16,396 nucleotides of DNA from NCBI GenBank assembly GCA_019232735.1, contig JAFANL010000288.1, positions 1 through 16,396 on the forward strand, given 5' to 3'. This document shows positions 1 through 7,689 of the stretch, piece after piece. Made by a program: the position numbers and the translations under genes. This DNA comes from Aquitalea sp. (GTDB lineage: Bacteria; Pseudomonadota; Gammaproteobacteria; Burkholderiales; Chromobacteriaceae). Within the stretch, counting starts at the first letter, position 1, and the number at the start of each line of letters is the position of its first letter. The notes below the pieces were generated by a model. That model had not been told where the DNA came from and ran no database searches. It saw nothing but the letters and a program-made list of their open reading frames with translations.

Positions 1-1293
1 CAGACCGAAGGGATGACGCAACACGATGGTTTCTTCGCGATCCGGTCCGGTAGAAACGATATCGATCGGTGCACCGCACACTTCCTCGATACGCTTCAGG
101 TAAGCCTGGGCATTGGCCGGCAGGTCTTCCCAGTTCTTGACGCCGACAGTGGAGTCAGTCCAGCCCGGCATGGTTTCGTAGACCGGTTCACACTTGGTCA
201 CTGCATCGGAACCGAAGGGCAGGATATCTACCAGCTTGCCATCCAGCATGTAGCCGGTGCACAGCTGGATGTCTTCCAGGCCATCCATCACGTCCAGCTT
301 CATGACGCACAGACCGGATACACCATTGATCTGGATGGAGCGCTTCAGCGCAGCGGCATCGAACCAGCCACAGCGACGCGGACGACCGGTAACGGAACCG
401 AATTCGTTACCACGCTTGGCCAGGAAAGCGCCGATTTCGTTTTCCTGTTCGCTGGGGAAGGGACCGGAACCCACGCGGGTGCAATAGCCCTTCACGATGC
501 CCAGTACGTAGTTGAGCATTTGCGGCGGTACGCCTGCGCCCGGAGCGGCCGCACCGGCCACACAGTTGGACGAGGTAACAAAGGGATAGGTGCCGTGGTC
601 GATGTCCAGCAGCGTGCCTTGTGCGCCTTCGAACAGGATGGGCGTACCAGCCTTGTCCATGTCGTACAGGGTACGCGATACGTCAGCCACCATCGGCTTG
701 ATGCGCTCGGCCAGCTTCATGGTGTTGGCCAGGATAGCTTCATAGCTGACTGGTTCAGCCTTCAGCAGATTGGTCAGCAGGAAGTTGTAGTAATCAACGT
801 TTTCCTTCAGCTTGGCTGCGAAGCGTTCCGGATTGAACAGGTCGATCACTTTCAGGGCACGGCGAGCTACCTTGTCTTCATAGCAAGGGCCGATACCGCG
901 ACCGGTGGTACCGATCTTGCCGGCGCCCAGCGAGGCTTCGCGCGCCTGGTCCAGTGCTACGTGGTAAGGCAGGATCAGCGGGCAGCCTTCGGCAATTTTC
1001 AGACGGGCCGAGGCATTCACGCCGGCGGCTTCCAGTTCGTCGATTTCCTTCAGCAGCGCTTCGGGCGACAGCACCACACCGTTACCGATAAAGCACTCCA
1101 CGCCTTCGCGCAGGATGCCGGACGGAATCAGGCGCAGCACGGTTTTCTTGCCACCTACCACCAGGGTATGACCCGCATTGTGACCACCCTGGAAACGTAC
1201 CACAGCACGTGCGTGGTCGGTCAGCCAGTCAACGATCTTGCCCTTGCCTTCATCACCCCACTGGGTACCGATCACGACAACATTCTTGGACAT
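1..1293 (-). CDS. purA: Adenylosuccinate synthetase, 3' end cut by window edge
   Basis: PurA joins IMP and aspartate using GTP to make adenylosuccinate, the first committed step from IMP to AMP in the cytoplasm. Reading leftward from the ATG at 1293, the protein opens with the GTP-binding loop GDEGKGK (residues 13-19, catalytic Asp14) and the GHNAGHT motif with His42, both diagnostic of the family. The TTGRGIGP segment and the C-terminal TGPDREETI region also follow. The frame is open to base 1, giving 431 residues ending RHPFGL. The usual length is about 430, so only the last residue or so and the stop are missing. A good ribosome-binding site (GAGG, 7 nt upstream) supports the start. The gene follows hisZ by 32 bp without a clear terminator, so the two are probably co-transcribed, as is common in betaproteobacteria. 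Confidence 0.97.
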   Translation of the reverse strand, partial: MSKNVVVIGTQWGDEGKGKIVDWLTDHARAVVRFQGGHNAGHTLVVGGKKTVLRLIPSGILREGVECFIGNGVVLSPEALLKEIDELEAAGVNASARLKIAEGCPLILPYHVALDQAREASLGAGKIGTTGRGIGPCYEDKVARRALKVIDLFNPERFAAKLKENVDYYNFLLTNLLKAEPVSYEAILANTMKLAERIKPMVADVSRTLYDMDKAGTPILFEGAQGTLLDIDHGTYPFVTSSNCVAGAAAPGAGVPPQMLNYVLGIVKGYCTRVGSGPFPSEQENEIGAFLAKRGNEFGSVTGRPRRCGWFDAAALKRSIQINGVSGLCVMKLDVMDGLEDIQLCTGYMLDGKLVDILPFGSDAVTKCEPVYETMPGWTDSTVGVKNWEDLPANAQAYLKRIEEVCGAPIDIVSTGPDREETIVLRHPFGL

Positions 1294-1325
1294 TGGAAAA
1301 ACCTCTTCTTCAGTCAAACTAAAAA

Positions 1326-2477
1326 TCAGTTAAACGGGACGATCTGCCAGCCATCAGCGGCCGGAATCAGTTCACGGTTGCAGCCGATGGCTTCGGCTGA
1401 TTCCCCCAGGTAATCGATGATCACCACTTCACCAGCAGTACGCAGGCCTTCGATTTCCGCTTGCGCTGCCGGCAGATGGCGATTGGAAACGCGAATGCCC
1501 ATGGCACTGCCGCGCTCCGGCAGGATCTGGATCAGATCGCGCAGGTCCAGGCTGAAACCGGTAGCCGGACGGGCACGGCCGAAACGACGGCCAACATTGT
1601 CGTAACGACCACCGCGCGCCAGCTCCACGGCCCAGCCCGGAGCGTAGGCAGCAAAGATCAGGCCGGTGTGATAATGCGTGCCACGCAGCTCGGACAGATC
1701 GAAGCTGATGGCCACGCGACCTTCGAACGCACGAGCGATAGCGGTAAGCTGCATCAGAGCCAGTTCGACTTCCGGCAGCGATGGCAGACGGGTACGCGCC
1801 TTTTCCAGCACGGAGGCCGGGCCGTACAGCTCCGGCAAGGCCAGGAAGGCGGAGCGATACGGCTCGGCCAGACCAGCAACCTGCTCGGCAATGCTGGCCG
1901 CATCCTTGTTTTGCAGAACAGCAAACAGCTCACGCGTAGCCTGCGGCGACAGGCCAGCCGCATTGGCCAGACCACGGAAGATGGCGGTATGGCCCACGTC
2001 CAGACGCAGTTGCGGCACCTTGACCTGATCCAGCGTCGACAGCATCAATTCGATGATTTCGATATCTGCCTCGATGCCGGCATAACCGTACAGTTCAGCC
2101 CCCACCTGCATCGGCTGGCGTGAGCTCATCAAACCGTTGGGACGGGTATGTACCACGCTGCCGGCATAGCACAGGCGCGTCACGCCGGTGCGATGACCCA
2201 GCAGATGGGCATCGATCCGTGCGACCTGCGGCGTGATATCCGCGCGCAGGCCGAGTTGATGACCAGACAGCTGGTCGTCAAGCTTGAAGGTTTTCAGGTC
2301 CAGCGCGGTATCGCCTTCAGCGATCAGCGAATCGACATATTCGATCAGCGGCGGCAGGACCAGCTCATAGCCAGCACAGCGGAATTGTTCCAGCATCGCC
2401 GCTTTGGCGGATTCCACCTGGCGGGCGGTAGCGGGCAGAATGTCCGCGATGTATTCGGGTAACAGCCAGTTACGCAT
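1326..2477 (-). CDS. hisZ: ATP phosphoribosyltransferase regulatory subunit HisZ
   Basis: HisZ is a catalytically dead paralogue of histidyl-tRNA synthetase. It partners the short form of HisG, which starts histidine biosynthesis, and is needed for its activity and histidine feedback. The 383-residue protein starts MRNWLLPEYIADILP and contains the class II synthetase-like fold: motif-2-like LRADITPQVARI (77-88), RPNGLMSSRQPMQ (112-124), then RGTHYHTG and LARGGRYDN. The true synthetase signature RLVRGLDYY is replaced by RGTHYHTG, as expected for HisZ, so this is not a second hisS. The ribosome-binding site is weak. It lies between hflC and purA, 111 bp after hflC with hairpins in that gap. No hisG is in the window, so the partner must be encoded elsewhere. 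A real hisS lies 7 kb away in this same window. Confidence 0.95.
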   Translation of the reverse strand: MRNWLLPEYIADILPATARQVESAKAAMLEQFRCAGYELVLPPLIEYVDSLIAEGDTALDLKTFKLDDQLSGHQLGLRADITPQVARIDAHLLGHRTGVTRLCYAGSVVHTRPNGLMSSRQPMQVGAELYGYAGIEADIEIIELMLSTLDQVKVPQLRLDVGHTAIFRGLANAAGLSPQATRELFAVLQNKDAASIAEQVAGLAEPYRSAFLALPELYGPASVLEKARTRLPSLPEVELALMQLTAIARAFEGRVAISFDLSELRGTHYHTGLIFAAYAPGWAVELARGGRYDNVGRRFGRARPATGFSLDLRDLIQILPERGSAMGIRVSNRHLPAAQAEIEGLRTAGEVVIIDYLGESAEAIGCNRELIPAADGWQIVPFN

Positions 2478-2497
2478 ATTCCGGGTTCGACAAGTAA

Positions 2498-2522
2498 AAG
2501 GCGGGATTCATCACCCCGCCTT
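2498..2522 (-). terminator. Hairpin with short T-run in hflC-hisZ gap
   Basis: An 8-bp perfect stem (2498-2505 with 2515-2522) encloses a 9-nt loop. On the minus strand it is followed by TTTTAC, giving the form of a Rho-independent terminator after hflC and just upstream of hisZ. The T-run is short, so termination may be partial. It could also act as an attenuator-like element for hisZ-purA. Confidence 0.5.
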
Positions 2523-2534
2523 GTTTACGGCAAA

Positions 2535-2555
2535 CTGGCCGGGGTGTCCGGCCAG
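2535..2555 (-). terminator. Second GC-rich hairpin after hflC
   Basis: An 8-bp perfect GC-rich stem (CTGGCCGG at 2535-2542 pairing with 2548-2555) has a 5-nt loop. It lies 34 bp beyond the hflC stop on the minus strand and is followed there by TTTGCCG, a poor T-run. It may protect the 3' end of the transcript or act together with the next hairpin (2498-2522). Its role as a terminator is inferred from form only. Confidence 0.4.
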
Positions 2556-2588
2556 CCATGAAAACTGATTGTAGATTCAGGACAAGGC

Positions 2589-3467
2589 TTACTTGCCCTT
2601 GGTGGCGGCCTGCGGGTTCTTGAAATACTTGAAGAACTCGCTGTTCGGGTCCAGCACCATGACATCGCTCTTGTTCTTGAACGACTCTTTATACGCATCC
2701 ATGCTGCGCCAGAAGGCATAGAACTCCGGGCTGCGTCCGTAAGCTTCGGCATAAATCGCCGCAGCCTTGGCATCGCCCTCGCCCTTCAGTCGCTGCGCCT
2801 TGTTATAGGCTTCAGCCAGCAACACATCACGCTGTTTTTCCGCTTCGGCTCGAATCTGTTCCGCTTCGGCGGCACCTTCGCTACGCAACTGGCTGGCGAC
2901 GGTACGGCGCTCGGACTGCATGCGGTCGTAGACTGAGCTGCTTATTTTATCCGGAAAATCGACACGTTTTAAGCGTACATCGAGAATTTCCACGCCTATT
3001 TTACGCGCATCTGCGTCGGCGCGCTTGCGAACCGTCTCCATGACCTCGTCACGCTTGCCGGAAATGACATCCGCGACAGTCTTCTGACCGAACTCGGCGC
3101 GCAATCCATCATTGATGGTCTGCTTGAGGCGGGCAACTGCCGCCGTTTCCGAGCCAACGGTCTTGTAGAACTGTTCCACATCGGCGATACGCCATTTTAC
3201 ATAGCTATCCACCAGCACGTTTTTCTTCTCGCGCGTATTGAACAGCTCCGGTGCCTCGGCATCGATGGTCAGTACCCGGCTATCGAAATAGCGTACGTTC
3301 TGCAGCAAGGGGATCTTGAACTGGATACCTGGTTGCTTGATGACCCGCTCCACTTCGCCGAACTGAAACACCATGGCGTACTGGCGCTGATCGACGGTAA
3401 ACAGCGACAGGCTGGCGACAAACAGGATGCCGAAAATGGCGAGCAGGGTTGGCATGATTTTTTGCAT
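2589..3467 (-). CDS. hflC: HflC, SPFH/band-7 regulator of FtsH protease
   Basis: HflC forms, with HflK, a large membrane cage around the FtsH AAA protease and limits its access to membrane substrates. The protein is 292 residues from the ATG at 3467. It has an N-terminal membrane segment (about residues 5-24), then the band-7/SPFH domain beginning VDQRQYAMVFQFGEV, then a charged Ala/Glu-rich coiled-coil stretch (RSEGAAEAEQIRAEAEKQRD) typical of the family. An open frame extends 38 codons upstream, but that part lies inside hflK and is Arg-rich and unlike the family. The ATG at 3467 has a GGGGAG site about 8 nt upstream and sits 1 nt after the hflK stop, indicating coupled translation. It is somewhat shorter than the E. 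coli protein (334 residues). Confidence 0.96.
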   Translation of the reverse strand: MQKIMPTLLAIFGILFVASLSLFTVDQRQYAMVFQFGEVERVIKQPGIQFKIPLLQNVRYFDSRVLTIDAEAPELFNTREKKNVLVDSYVKWRIADVEQFYKTVGSETAAVARLKQTINDGLRAEFGQKTVADVISGKRDEVMETVRKRADADARKIGVEILDVRLKRVDFPDKISSSVYDRMQSERRTVASQLRSEGAAEAEQIRAEAEKQRDVLLAEAYNKAQRLKGEGDAKAAAIYAEAYGRSPEFYAFWRSMDAYKESFKNKSDVMVLDPNSEFFKYFKNPQAATKGK

Positions 3468-3468
3468 C

Positions 3469-4665
3469 TCAGCGCTCCCCTCCCAGAATGTCGCGGCTAC
3501 GGCCAAAATCACGACCATTCTTGTTGCGTGGTGCCGGAGCGGCCGGTGCCGGTGTAGCAGCAGGCGCCGCCGGTACCGCATTGGCCGGGGCTGCCGCCGA
3601 AGTTGCCACCTGGGTCAGCTTGTCCAATGGCAGGTAAAGCAGGCTGTTATTACCTTTCTGATCGACAATCACCTTGCTGGTCGCACTCATCACTTGCTGC
3701 ATCATGTCCAGGTAGAGGCGGTCACGCATGACCTTGGGCGCCTTGTTGTATTCCGACAACACTTGCTTGAATCGGGCAGCATCGCCCTCGGCTTGTGCCA
3801 CGACTTTCTGTTGGTAGGCTTCGGCTTCCTGTTCCAGCCGTGCCGCCATGCCGCGCGCCTTGGGTACCACGTCGTTGGCATAGGCCAGGCCTTCGTTGCG
3901 CAGCTTGTCCTTGTCCTGTCCCGCCTTGACTGCATCGTCGAAGGCAGCCAGCACTTGCTCTGGTGGCTGCACCGCATTGATGTTGACCTTGGCAATACGC
4001 ACACCCAGCGCATAGCGATCCAGCACGTCCTGGATCAGTTTCTGTGCTTCTGCGGCAACCTGGGCACGGCCTTCATTCAAGACAAAATCGACCTTGTTGC
4101 GCCCCACGACTTCGCGGATGGCCGTTTCGGTGGCCTGCTTGACGATATCGTTGGCATTACGGTCAGTCGCGGCATTATTGAACAGGAAGGCCTTGGGGTC
4201 TTTTACGTCGTACTGCACCGACAATTGCACATCAATGATGTTCTGGTCGGCCGTCAGCATCAGCGACTCTTCCGGCACCTTGTTCTTGGCATTGCTGCGA
4301 TAGCCCACTTCCACGCTGCGCAGTTCGGTCAGGTTGACGATTTCCACCTTTTCGAAGGGATAAGGGGCGTGCCATTGCAGACCAGGATCGGTCACGCGGC
4401 TGAAACTGCCCATGCGCAGCACTACCCCCTGCTCCTTGGCATCAACCACATAAAACCCACTGCCCAGCCATAGCGCAGCCAAGACGCCCACCACGGCAAA
4501 CGCGCTATGTCTGAAGGCGCTGCGTGGTGCGGGTTCGGGCTGACCTGCCGGCGGTTTGGCACCCAGCAGGCGGGCCAAGCCCTGATTGAGCTGGCGAAAT
4601 ATTTCGTCCAGGTCCGGCGGTCCATCATTGCCCCGGCGTCCCCGGTTAGGATCATTCTGCGACAT
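3469..4665 (-). CDS. hflK: HflK, SPFH/band-7 partner of HflC
   Basis: HflK is the second subunit of the HflKC complex that surrounds FtsH. The chosen ATG at 4665 gives 398 residues. A polar Gly/Asn/Arg-rich N-terminus (MSQNDPNRGRRGNDGPPDL) comes first, then a Pro-rich stretch, one membrane segment at about 54-74, the SPFH domain beginning VDAKEQGVVLRMG, a long Ala/Glu coiled-coil region (RGMAARLEQEAEAYQQKV) and an Ala/Pro-rich tail. An in-frame extension of 24 codons upstream lies inside hflX and does not resemble the family. The start overlaps the 3' end of hflX by 14 bp, and the stop is 1 nt before hflC, so hflX-hflK-hflC look translationally linked. The Shine-Dalgarno is weak, consistent with coupling. 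Confidence 0.96.
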   Translation of the reverse strand: MSQNDPNRGRRGNDGPPDLDEIFRQLNQGLARLLGAKPPAGQPEPAPRSAFRHSAFAVVGVLAALWLGSGFYVVDAKEQGVVLRMGSFSRVTDPGLQWHAPYPFEKVEIVNLTELRSVEVGYRSNAKNKVPEESLMLTADQNIIDVQLSVQYDVKDPKAFLFNNAATDRNANDIVKQATETAIREVVGRNKVDFVLNEGRAQVAAEAQKLIQDVLDRYALGVRIAKVNINAVQPPEQVLAAFDDAVKAGQDKDKLRNEGLAYANDVVPKARGMAARLEQEAEAYQQKVVAQAEGDAARFKQVLSEYNKAPKVMRDRLYLDMMQQVMSATSKVIVDQKGNNSLLYLPLDKLTQVATSAAAPANAVPAAPAATPAPAAPAPRNKNGRDFGRSRDILGGER

Positions 4666-5848
4666 ATTCGTCTTGTTCTTCGTGTTGGTTTTCAGGTGAC
4701 TGCAGCCGTTCGGCAAGTCCTGCACGCAAGAGTTCAAGTCCCTCCCCGGTCAGGGCGGAGACCCGAACAGCCTGGAGCAGGCCTTCCTCACCTCTTTCGA
4801 TCTCCGCCGGCAATTGGCGCAGGTCGGTCTTATTCCAGACAATCAGTTGGGGCACTGTTTCAGCGCCGATTTCCGCCAGCACCTTGTTGACTTCATCAAT
4901 CTGCACATCGCGCATGGGATTGGACGAGTCCACTACGTGCAGCAGCAGGTCCGCCTGGATGGTTTCCTCCAGTGTGGCGCGGAAGGCTGCCACCAGGGTA
5001 TGCGGCAAATCCCGGATGAAGCCAACGGTGTCCGAAACAATGATGGATGTTTCGGTATTGAGAAACAGCTTGCGGCTGGTGGTATCCAGCGTGGCAAACA
5101 ACTGGTCTGCCGCGTAGCTTTGCGCCTTGGTCAGGGCATTGAACAAGGTGGATTTGCCCGCATTGGTGTAACCGACAATGGAGACCGAGGCAATGCCGGT
5201 GCGCTGGCGACCACGACGCTGGGTATTGCGCTGTTTCTGGACCTGCGCCAAACGCTCTTTCAGGGCCTTCACCCGTTTGCCCAGCAGACGGCGGTCGGTT
5301 TCCAGCTGGCTCTCACCCGGTCCGCGCAAGCCGATACCCCCTTTTTGCCGCTCCAGGTGGGTCCAGCCGCGTACGAGTCGGGTGGCGATGTGCGACAGCT
5401 GTGCCAGCTCCACCTGCAGCTTGCCTTCATGACTACGCGCACGCTGAGCAAAAATATCCAGGATCAGGCTGGTGCGATCGATGACCCGGCATTGCAAGGC
5501 CCGCTCCAGATTGCGCTCCTGTGCTGGCGACAGCTGGTGATTGAAAATCACCACATTGGCTGCGGTGGCACGGACCAGCAGCGCAACTTCTTCCACCTTG
5601 CCCTTGCCGGCAAACAGGGCTGCATCGGGGCGCTGGCGTTTACCCTGGACCACGCCGGTAACCGTTACATTGGCAGAACCGACCAGTTCTACACACTCGG
5701 CCACATTTTCCTGATGGTCAGGATCACCAAAATCCAGACAGACCAGTACCGCCTGGTCTCCAATATCGGGACGATCAAACACTGTATAAGAAACCGTAGA
5801 GAATGTTTCTGCACCGATGCAACAAGCAACACTGGCAGAAGGATGCAT
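4652..5848 (-). CDS. hflX: Ribosome-associated GTPase HflX
   Basis: HflX is a GTPase that binds the large ribosomal subunit and splits stalled or stressed ribosomes. From the ATG at 5848 the protein has 398 residues: an N-terminal HflX domain (LFAGKGKVEEV, 78-88; NHQLSPAQERNLE, 103-115), a helical linker ending in GGIGLRGPGESQLETDRR, then the GTPase domain with G1 GYTNAGKST (226-234), G3 DTVG (273-276), G4 NKTD (339-342) and G5-like SAL (364-366). The start is uncertain. The ATG at 5848 lies directly behind the T-run of the hfq terminator and has no Shine-Dalgarno, and its first 22 residues are not typical. A GTG at 5782 (giving VFDRPDIGDQ) is where family similarity begins, but it also lacks a clear ribosome-binding site. 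The 3' end overlaps hflK by 14 bp. Confidence 0.95.
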   Translation of the reverse strand: MHPSASVACCIGAETFSTVSYTVFDRPDIGDQAVLVCLDFGDPDHQENVAECVELVGSANVTVTGVVQGKRQRPDAALFAGKGKVEEVALLVRATAANVVIFNHQLSPAQERNLERALQCRVIDRTSLILDIFAQRARSHEGKLQVELAQLSHIATRLVRGWTHLERQKGGIGLRGPGESQLETDRRLLGKRVKALKERLAQVQKQRNTQRRGRQRTGIASVSIVGYTNAGKSTLFNALTKAQSYAADQLFATLDTTSRKLFLNTETSIIVSDTVGFIRDLPHTLVAAFRATLEETIQADLLLHVVDSSNPMRDVQIDEVNKVLAEIGAETVPQLIVWNKTDLRQLPAEIERGEEGLLQAVRVSALTGEGLELLRAGLAERLQSPENQHEEQDEYVAE

Positions 5849-5849
5849 G

Positions 5850-5894
5850 AAAAAAGGCCGTCAGGCCGTGTCGGCAAGACACAGCCTGGCGGCC
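5850..5894 (-). terminator. Strong Rho-independent terminator of hfq
   Basis: A 17-bp stem (5856-5872 with 5878-5894) closes a 5-nt loop. On the minus strand it has one A-C mismatch and one G-U wobble and is followed directly by six T residues (5855-5850). The plus-strand side has no T-run, so it is directional. It sits 25 bp beyond the hfq stop and ends 1 nt before the hflX ATG, so hflX needs read-through or its own promoter. Confidence 0.9.
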
Positions 5895-5919
5895 CGCGGG
5901 ATGGCAGCGATCAGCCTGA

Positions 5920-6177
5920 TCAGGCGTCTTGCTGATCCTGCTTCTGACCCGGATGTTCGTGCGGGATGTTTACCGGACGGGCCGGAACCACGGTGGAGAT
6001 GGCGTGCTTGTAAACCATCTGGGTCACCGTATTCTTCAACAACACCACGTATTGATCAAAAGACTCAACCTGACCCTGCAGCTTGATGCCGTTTACCAGA
6101 TAAATGGATACCGGCACATGTTCCTTGCGCAGAATATTCAGGAACGGGTCTTGTAACATTTGCCCTTTAGAGCTCAT
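5920..6177 (-). CDS. hfq: RNA chaperone Hfq
   Basis: Hfq is the hexameric Sm-like chaperone that pairs small RNAs with target mRNAs. The 85-residue product is nearly identical in its core to known Hfq proteins. It has QDPFLN (9-14) of the proximal face, Sm1 through VNGIKLQGQVESFDQYVVLL, and the Sm2 signature YKHAIS (56-61) followed by TVVPARPV. The C-terminal tail after the Sm core is short (about 16 residues, Gln/Asp-rich) compared with the 102-residue E. coli protein. The start is supported by GGAG 7 nt upstream. A strong terminator follows, so much hfq transcript is probably monocistronic, with hflX downstream. The 89-bp gap to der should hold its promoter, but no convincing -35/-10 pair was seen. 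Confidence 0.98.
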   Translation of the reverse strand: MSSKGQMLQDPFLNILRKEHVPVSIYLVNGIKLQGQVESFDQYVVLLKNTVTQMVYKHAISTVVPARPVNIPHEHPGQKQDQQDA

Positions 6178-6226
6178 TCGTTTTCTCCGAATCGTTGATT
6201 GTTGTATTAAGTAATCGTTAAAACCC

Positions 6227-6264
6227 GGCTGGCATGCTTATTTTTAGCAGAAAAAAACCCAGCC
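6227..6264 (-). terminator. Weak hairpin between der and hfq
   Basis: Six bases (GGCTGG, 6227-6232) pair with CCAGCC (6259-6264) around a 26-nt A/T-rich loop that itself holds a 4-bp stem (6235-6238 with 6246-6249). On the minus strand GGGTTTT follows. It begins 2 nt after the der stop and could end the long rlmN-to-der unit, but the stem is short and the loop large. Confidence 0.3.
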
Positions 6265-6266
6265 TA

Positions 6267-7679
6267 CTATTTTTTACCACCCTTGCCCCAGCGCACTTCC
6301 TTCTCGCGTCCACGCAACTTGGACATCGGCTTGGGTTTGGCGCGGGACTTTTCCTTGGATTCTTCGGTATCGAAGGGGTTTTCCGAGGTTTTGTACTGCA
6401 CTCGCAGCGGGGTGCCCTGCAATTTGAACACCTTGCGGAAAGTATGTTCCAGATAACGGGTATAACTCGCCGGAATCGCATCCAGGGCGTTGCCGTGAAT
6501 AACGATGATAGGCGGATTCATGCCCCCCTGGTGAGCATAACGCATCTTTGGCCGCATCAGACCGGAGCGTGGCGGTGCCTGACGCTCAACTGCAACATTC
6601 AGCACACGTGTCAGCTTGGGCGTGGCCAGTTTCACCATGGCAGCCTGGTAGGCTTCATCGATGGACTTGAACAAATCGGCTACACCACGGCCTTCGATGG
6701 CCGAGATGTAATGGAACTTGGCAAAGTCGAGGAAGCTGATCTTGCGGGCGATATCCCGCTTGATGGTTTCCTTTTGTTCGAAGTCCAGGTTATCCCATTT
6801 ATTCACCGCCACCACCAATGCACGACCTGCCTCCAGGGCGAAACCGGCAATGGTGGCATCCTGCTCGGAAATATCCAGCTGGGCATCCAGTACCAACACG
6901 GCCACATTGGCGTCTTCGATCGCCTTCATGGTCTTGATGACGGAGAATTTCTCGATTGCCTCGTTCACCTTGCCCCGACGCCGCACACCGGCAGTGTCGA
7001 TAATGGTGTAGGTATGGCCTTCGCGCTCGAAATCAATATAGATGCTGTCGCGAGTAGTGCCCGCCTGGTCAAAGGCGATCACGCGCTCTTCACCCAGAAT
7101 GGCATTCACCAGCGTCGACTTGCCCACATTGGGACGACCGATGATGGCGAATTTCGGATGATAGCGGTCTTCTTCTTCCACTTCTTCCGGGAAGTCCTCC
7201 AGCACCATCTCCATCAATTCGCGTACACCATCACCGTGCGCGGCGGAAATCACCAGCGGCTGGCCCAGTGCCAGTTCGTGGAATTCGGCACCGGCAATCG
7301 CATGACTGATGCCCTCAGCCTTGTTGACCACCAGAAAGACCGGGCGGTCGATCTGGCGCAGGCGGTTGGCAATGATCTTGTCTTGCGGGGTAATGCCGGT
7401 ACGGCCATCCACCAGAAACACCACGGCATCCGCTTCATCCACGGCCTGCAGAGTCTGCTTGGCCATTTCAAACAGGATGCCTTCATCGACCACGGGTTCA
7501 AAACCGCCGGTGTCCACCACCAGATACGGTTTTTCCCCCACGCGACCATGGCCGTAATGGCGGTCGCGGGTCAGGCCGGGCTGGTCGGCGACCAGGGCGT
7601 CTCGGCTGCGGGTCAGCCGGTTGAAAAGGGTCGACTTGCCCACATTGGGGCGGCCGACCAGCGCTACGGTAGGTTTCAT
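6267..7679 (-). CDS. der: Double-GTPase ribosome assembly factor Der (EngA)
   Basis: Der is an essential GTPase with two tandem GTP-binding domains that acts in 50S subunit maturation. The 470-residue protein from the ATG at 7679 shows domain 1 with GRPNVGKS (9-16), DTGG (56-59) and NKAE (119-122), then domain 2 with GRPNVGKS (181-188), DTAG (228-231) and NKWD (293-296). A C-terminal KH-like domain follows (RSGLMRPKMRYAHQGG, NPPIIVIHGN), with a Lys/Arg-rich tail ending GKGGKK. An in-frame extension of 14 codons upstream overlaps bamB and is rejected because the family starts MKPTVALVGRPN. It follows bamB by 10 bp with little Shine-Dalgarno, suggesting coupling. The gene ends in two consecutive TAG stops. 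The first G4 motif ends in Glu rather than the usual Asp. Confidence 0.98.
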   Translation of the reverse strand: MKPTVALVGRPNVGKSTLFNRLTRSRDALVADQPGLTRDRHYGHGRVGEKPYLVVDTGGFEPVVDEGILFEMAKQTLQAVDEADAVVFLVDGRTGITPQDKIIANRLRQIDRPVFLVVNKAEGISHAIAGAEFHELALGQPLVISAAHGDGVRELMEMVLEDFPEEVEEEDRYHPKFAIIGRPNVGKSTLVNAILGEERVIAFDQAGTTRDSIYIDFEREGHTYTIIDTAGVRRRGKVNEAIEKFSVIKTMKAIEDANVAVLVLDAQLDISEQDATIAGFALEAGRALVVAVNKWDNLDFEQKETIKRDIARKISFLDFAKFHYISAIEGRGVADLFKSIDEAYQAAMVKLATPKLTRVLNVAVERQAPPRSGLMRPKMRYAHQGGMNPPIIVIHGNALDAIPASYTRYLEHTFRKVFKLQGTPLRVQYKTSENPFDTEESKEKSRAKPKPMSKLRGREKEVRWGKGGKK

Positions 7680-7689
7680 GTTACAGCTT

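Noticed and set aside
998..1007. Near match to the Neisseria DNA uptake sequence (TTCAGACGGG against TTCAGACGGC)
   Set aside because: It is a single 9-of-10 match inside purA, and no exact copies were seen in 16 kb. It is chance and does not support a Neisseria origin.
13..1413. 466-codon open frame on the plus strand opposite purA and the end of hisZ
   Set aside because: It lies antisense to purA, which has all its catalytic motifs. The predicted protein resembles no family and is His/Gln-rich, as expected from the reverse complement of well-used codons.
1326..2477. Possible second histidyl-tRNA synthetase
   Set aside because: The catalytic RLVRGLDYY signature is replaced by RGTHYHTG, and the N-terminus and length match HisZ.
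3468..3581. N-terminal extension of hflC by 38 codons
   Set aside because: The extension is Arg/His-rich sequence inside hflK. The ATG at 3467 has a good ribosome-binding site and begins the typical membrane segment.
5861..5889. Plus-strand terminator at the hfq hairpin
   Set aside because: The plus-strand side is followed by CGCGGG without a T-run, and no plus-strand gene ends there.
4814..5935. 373-codon plus-strand frame opposite hflX
   Set aside because: It is antisense to a clear HflX GTPase, with no domain or start signal of its own.
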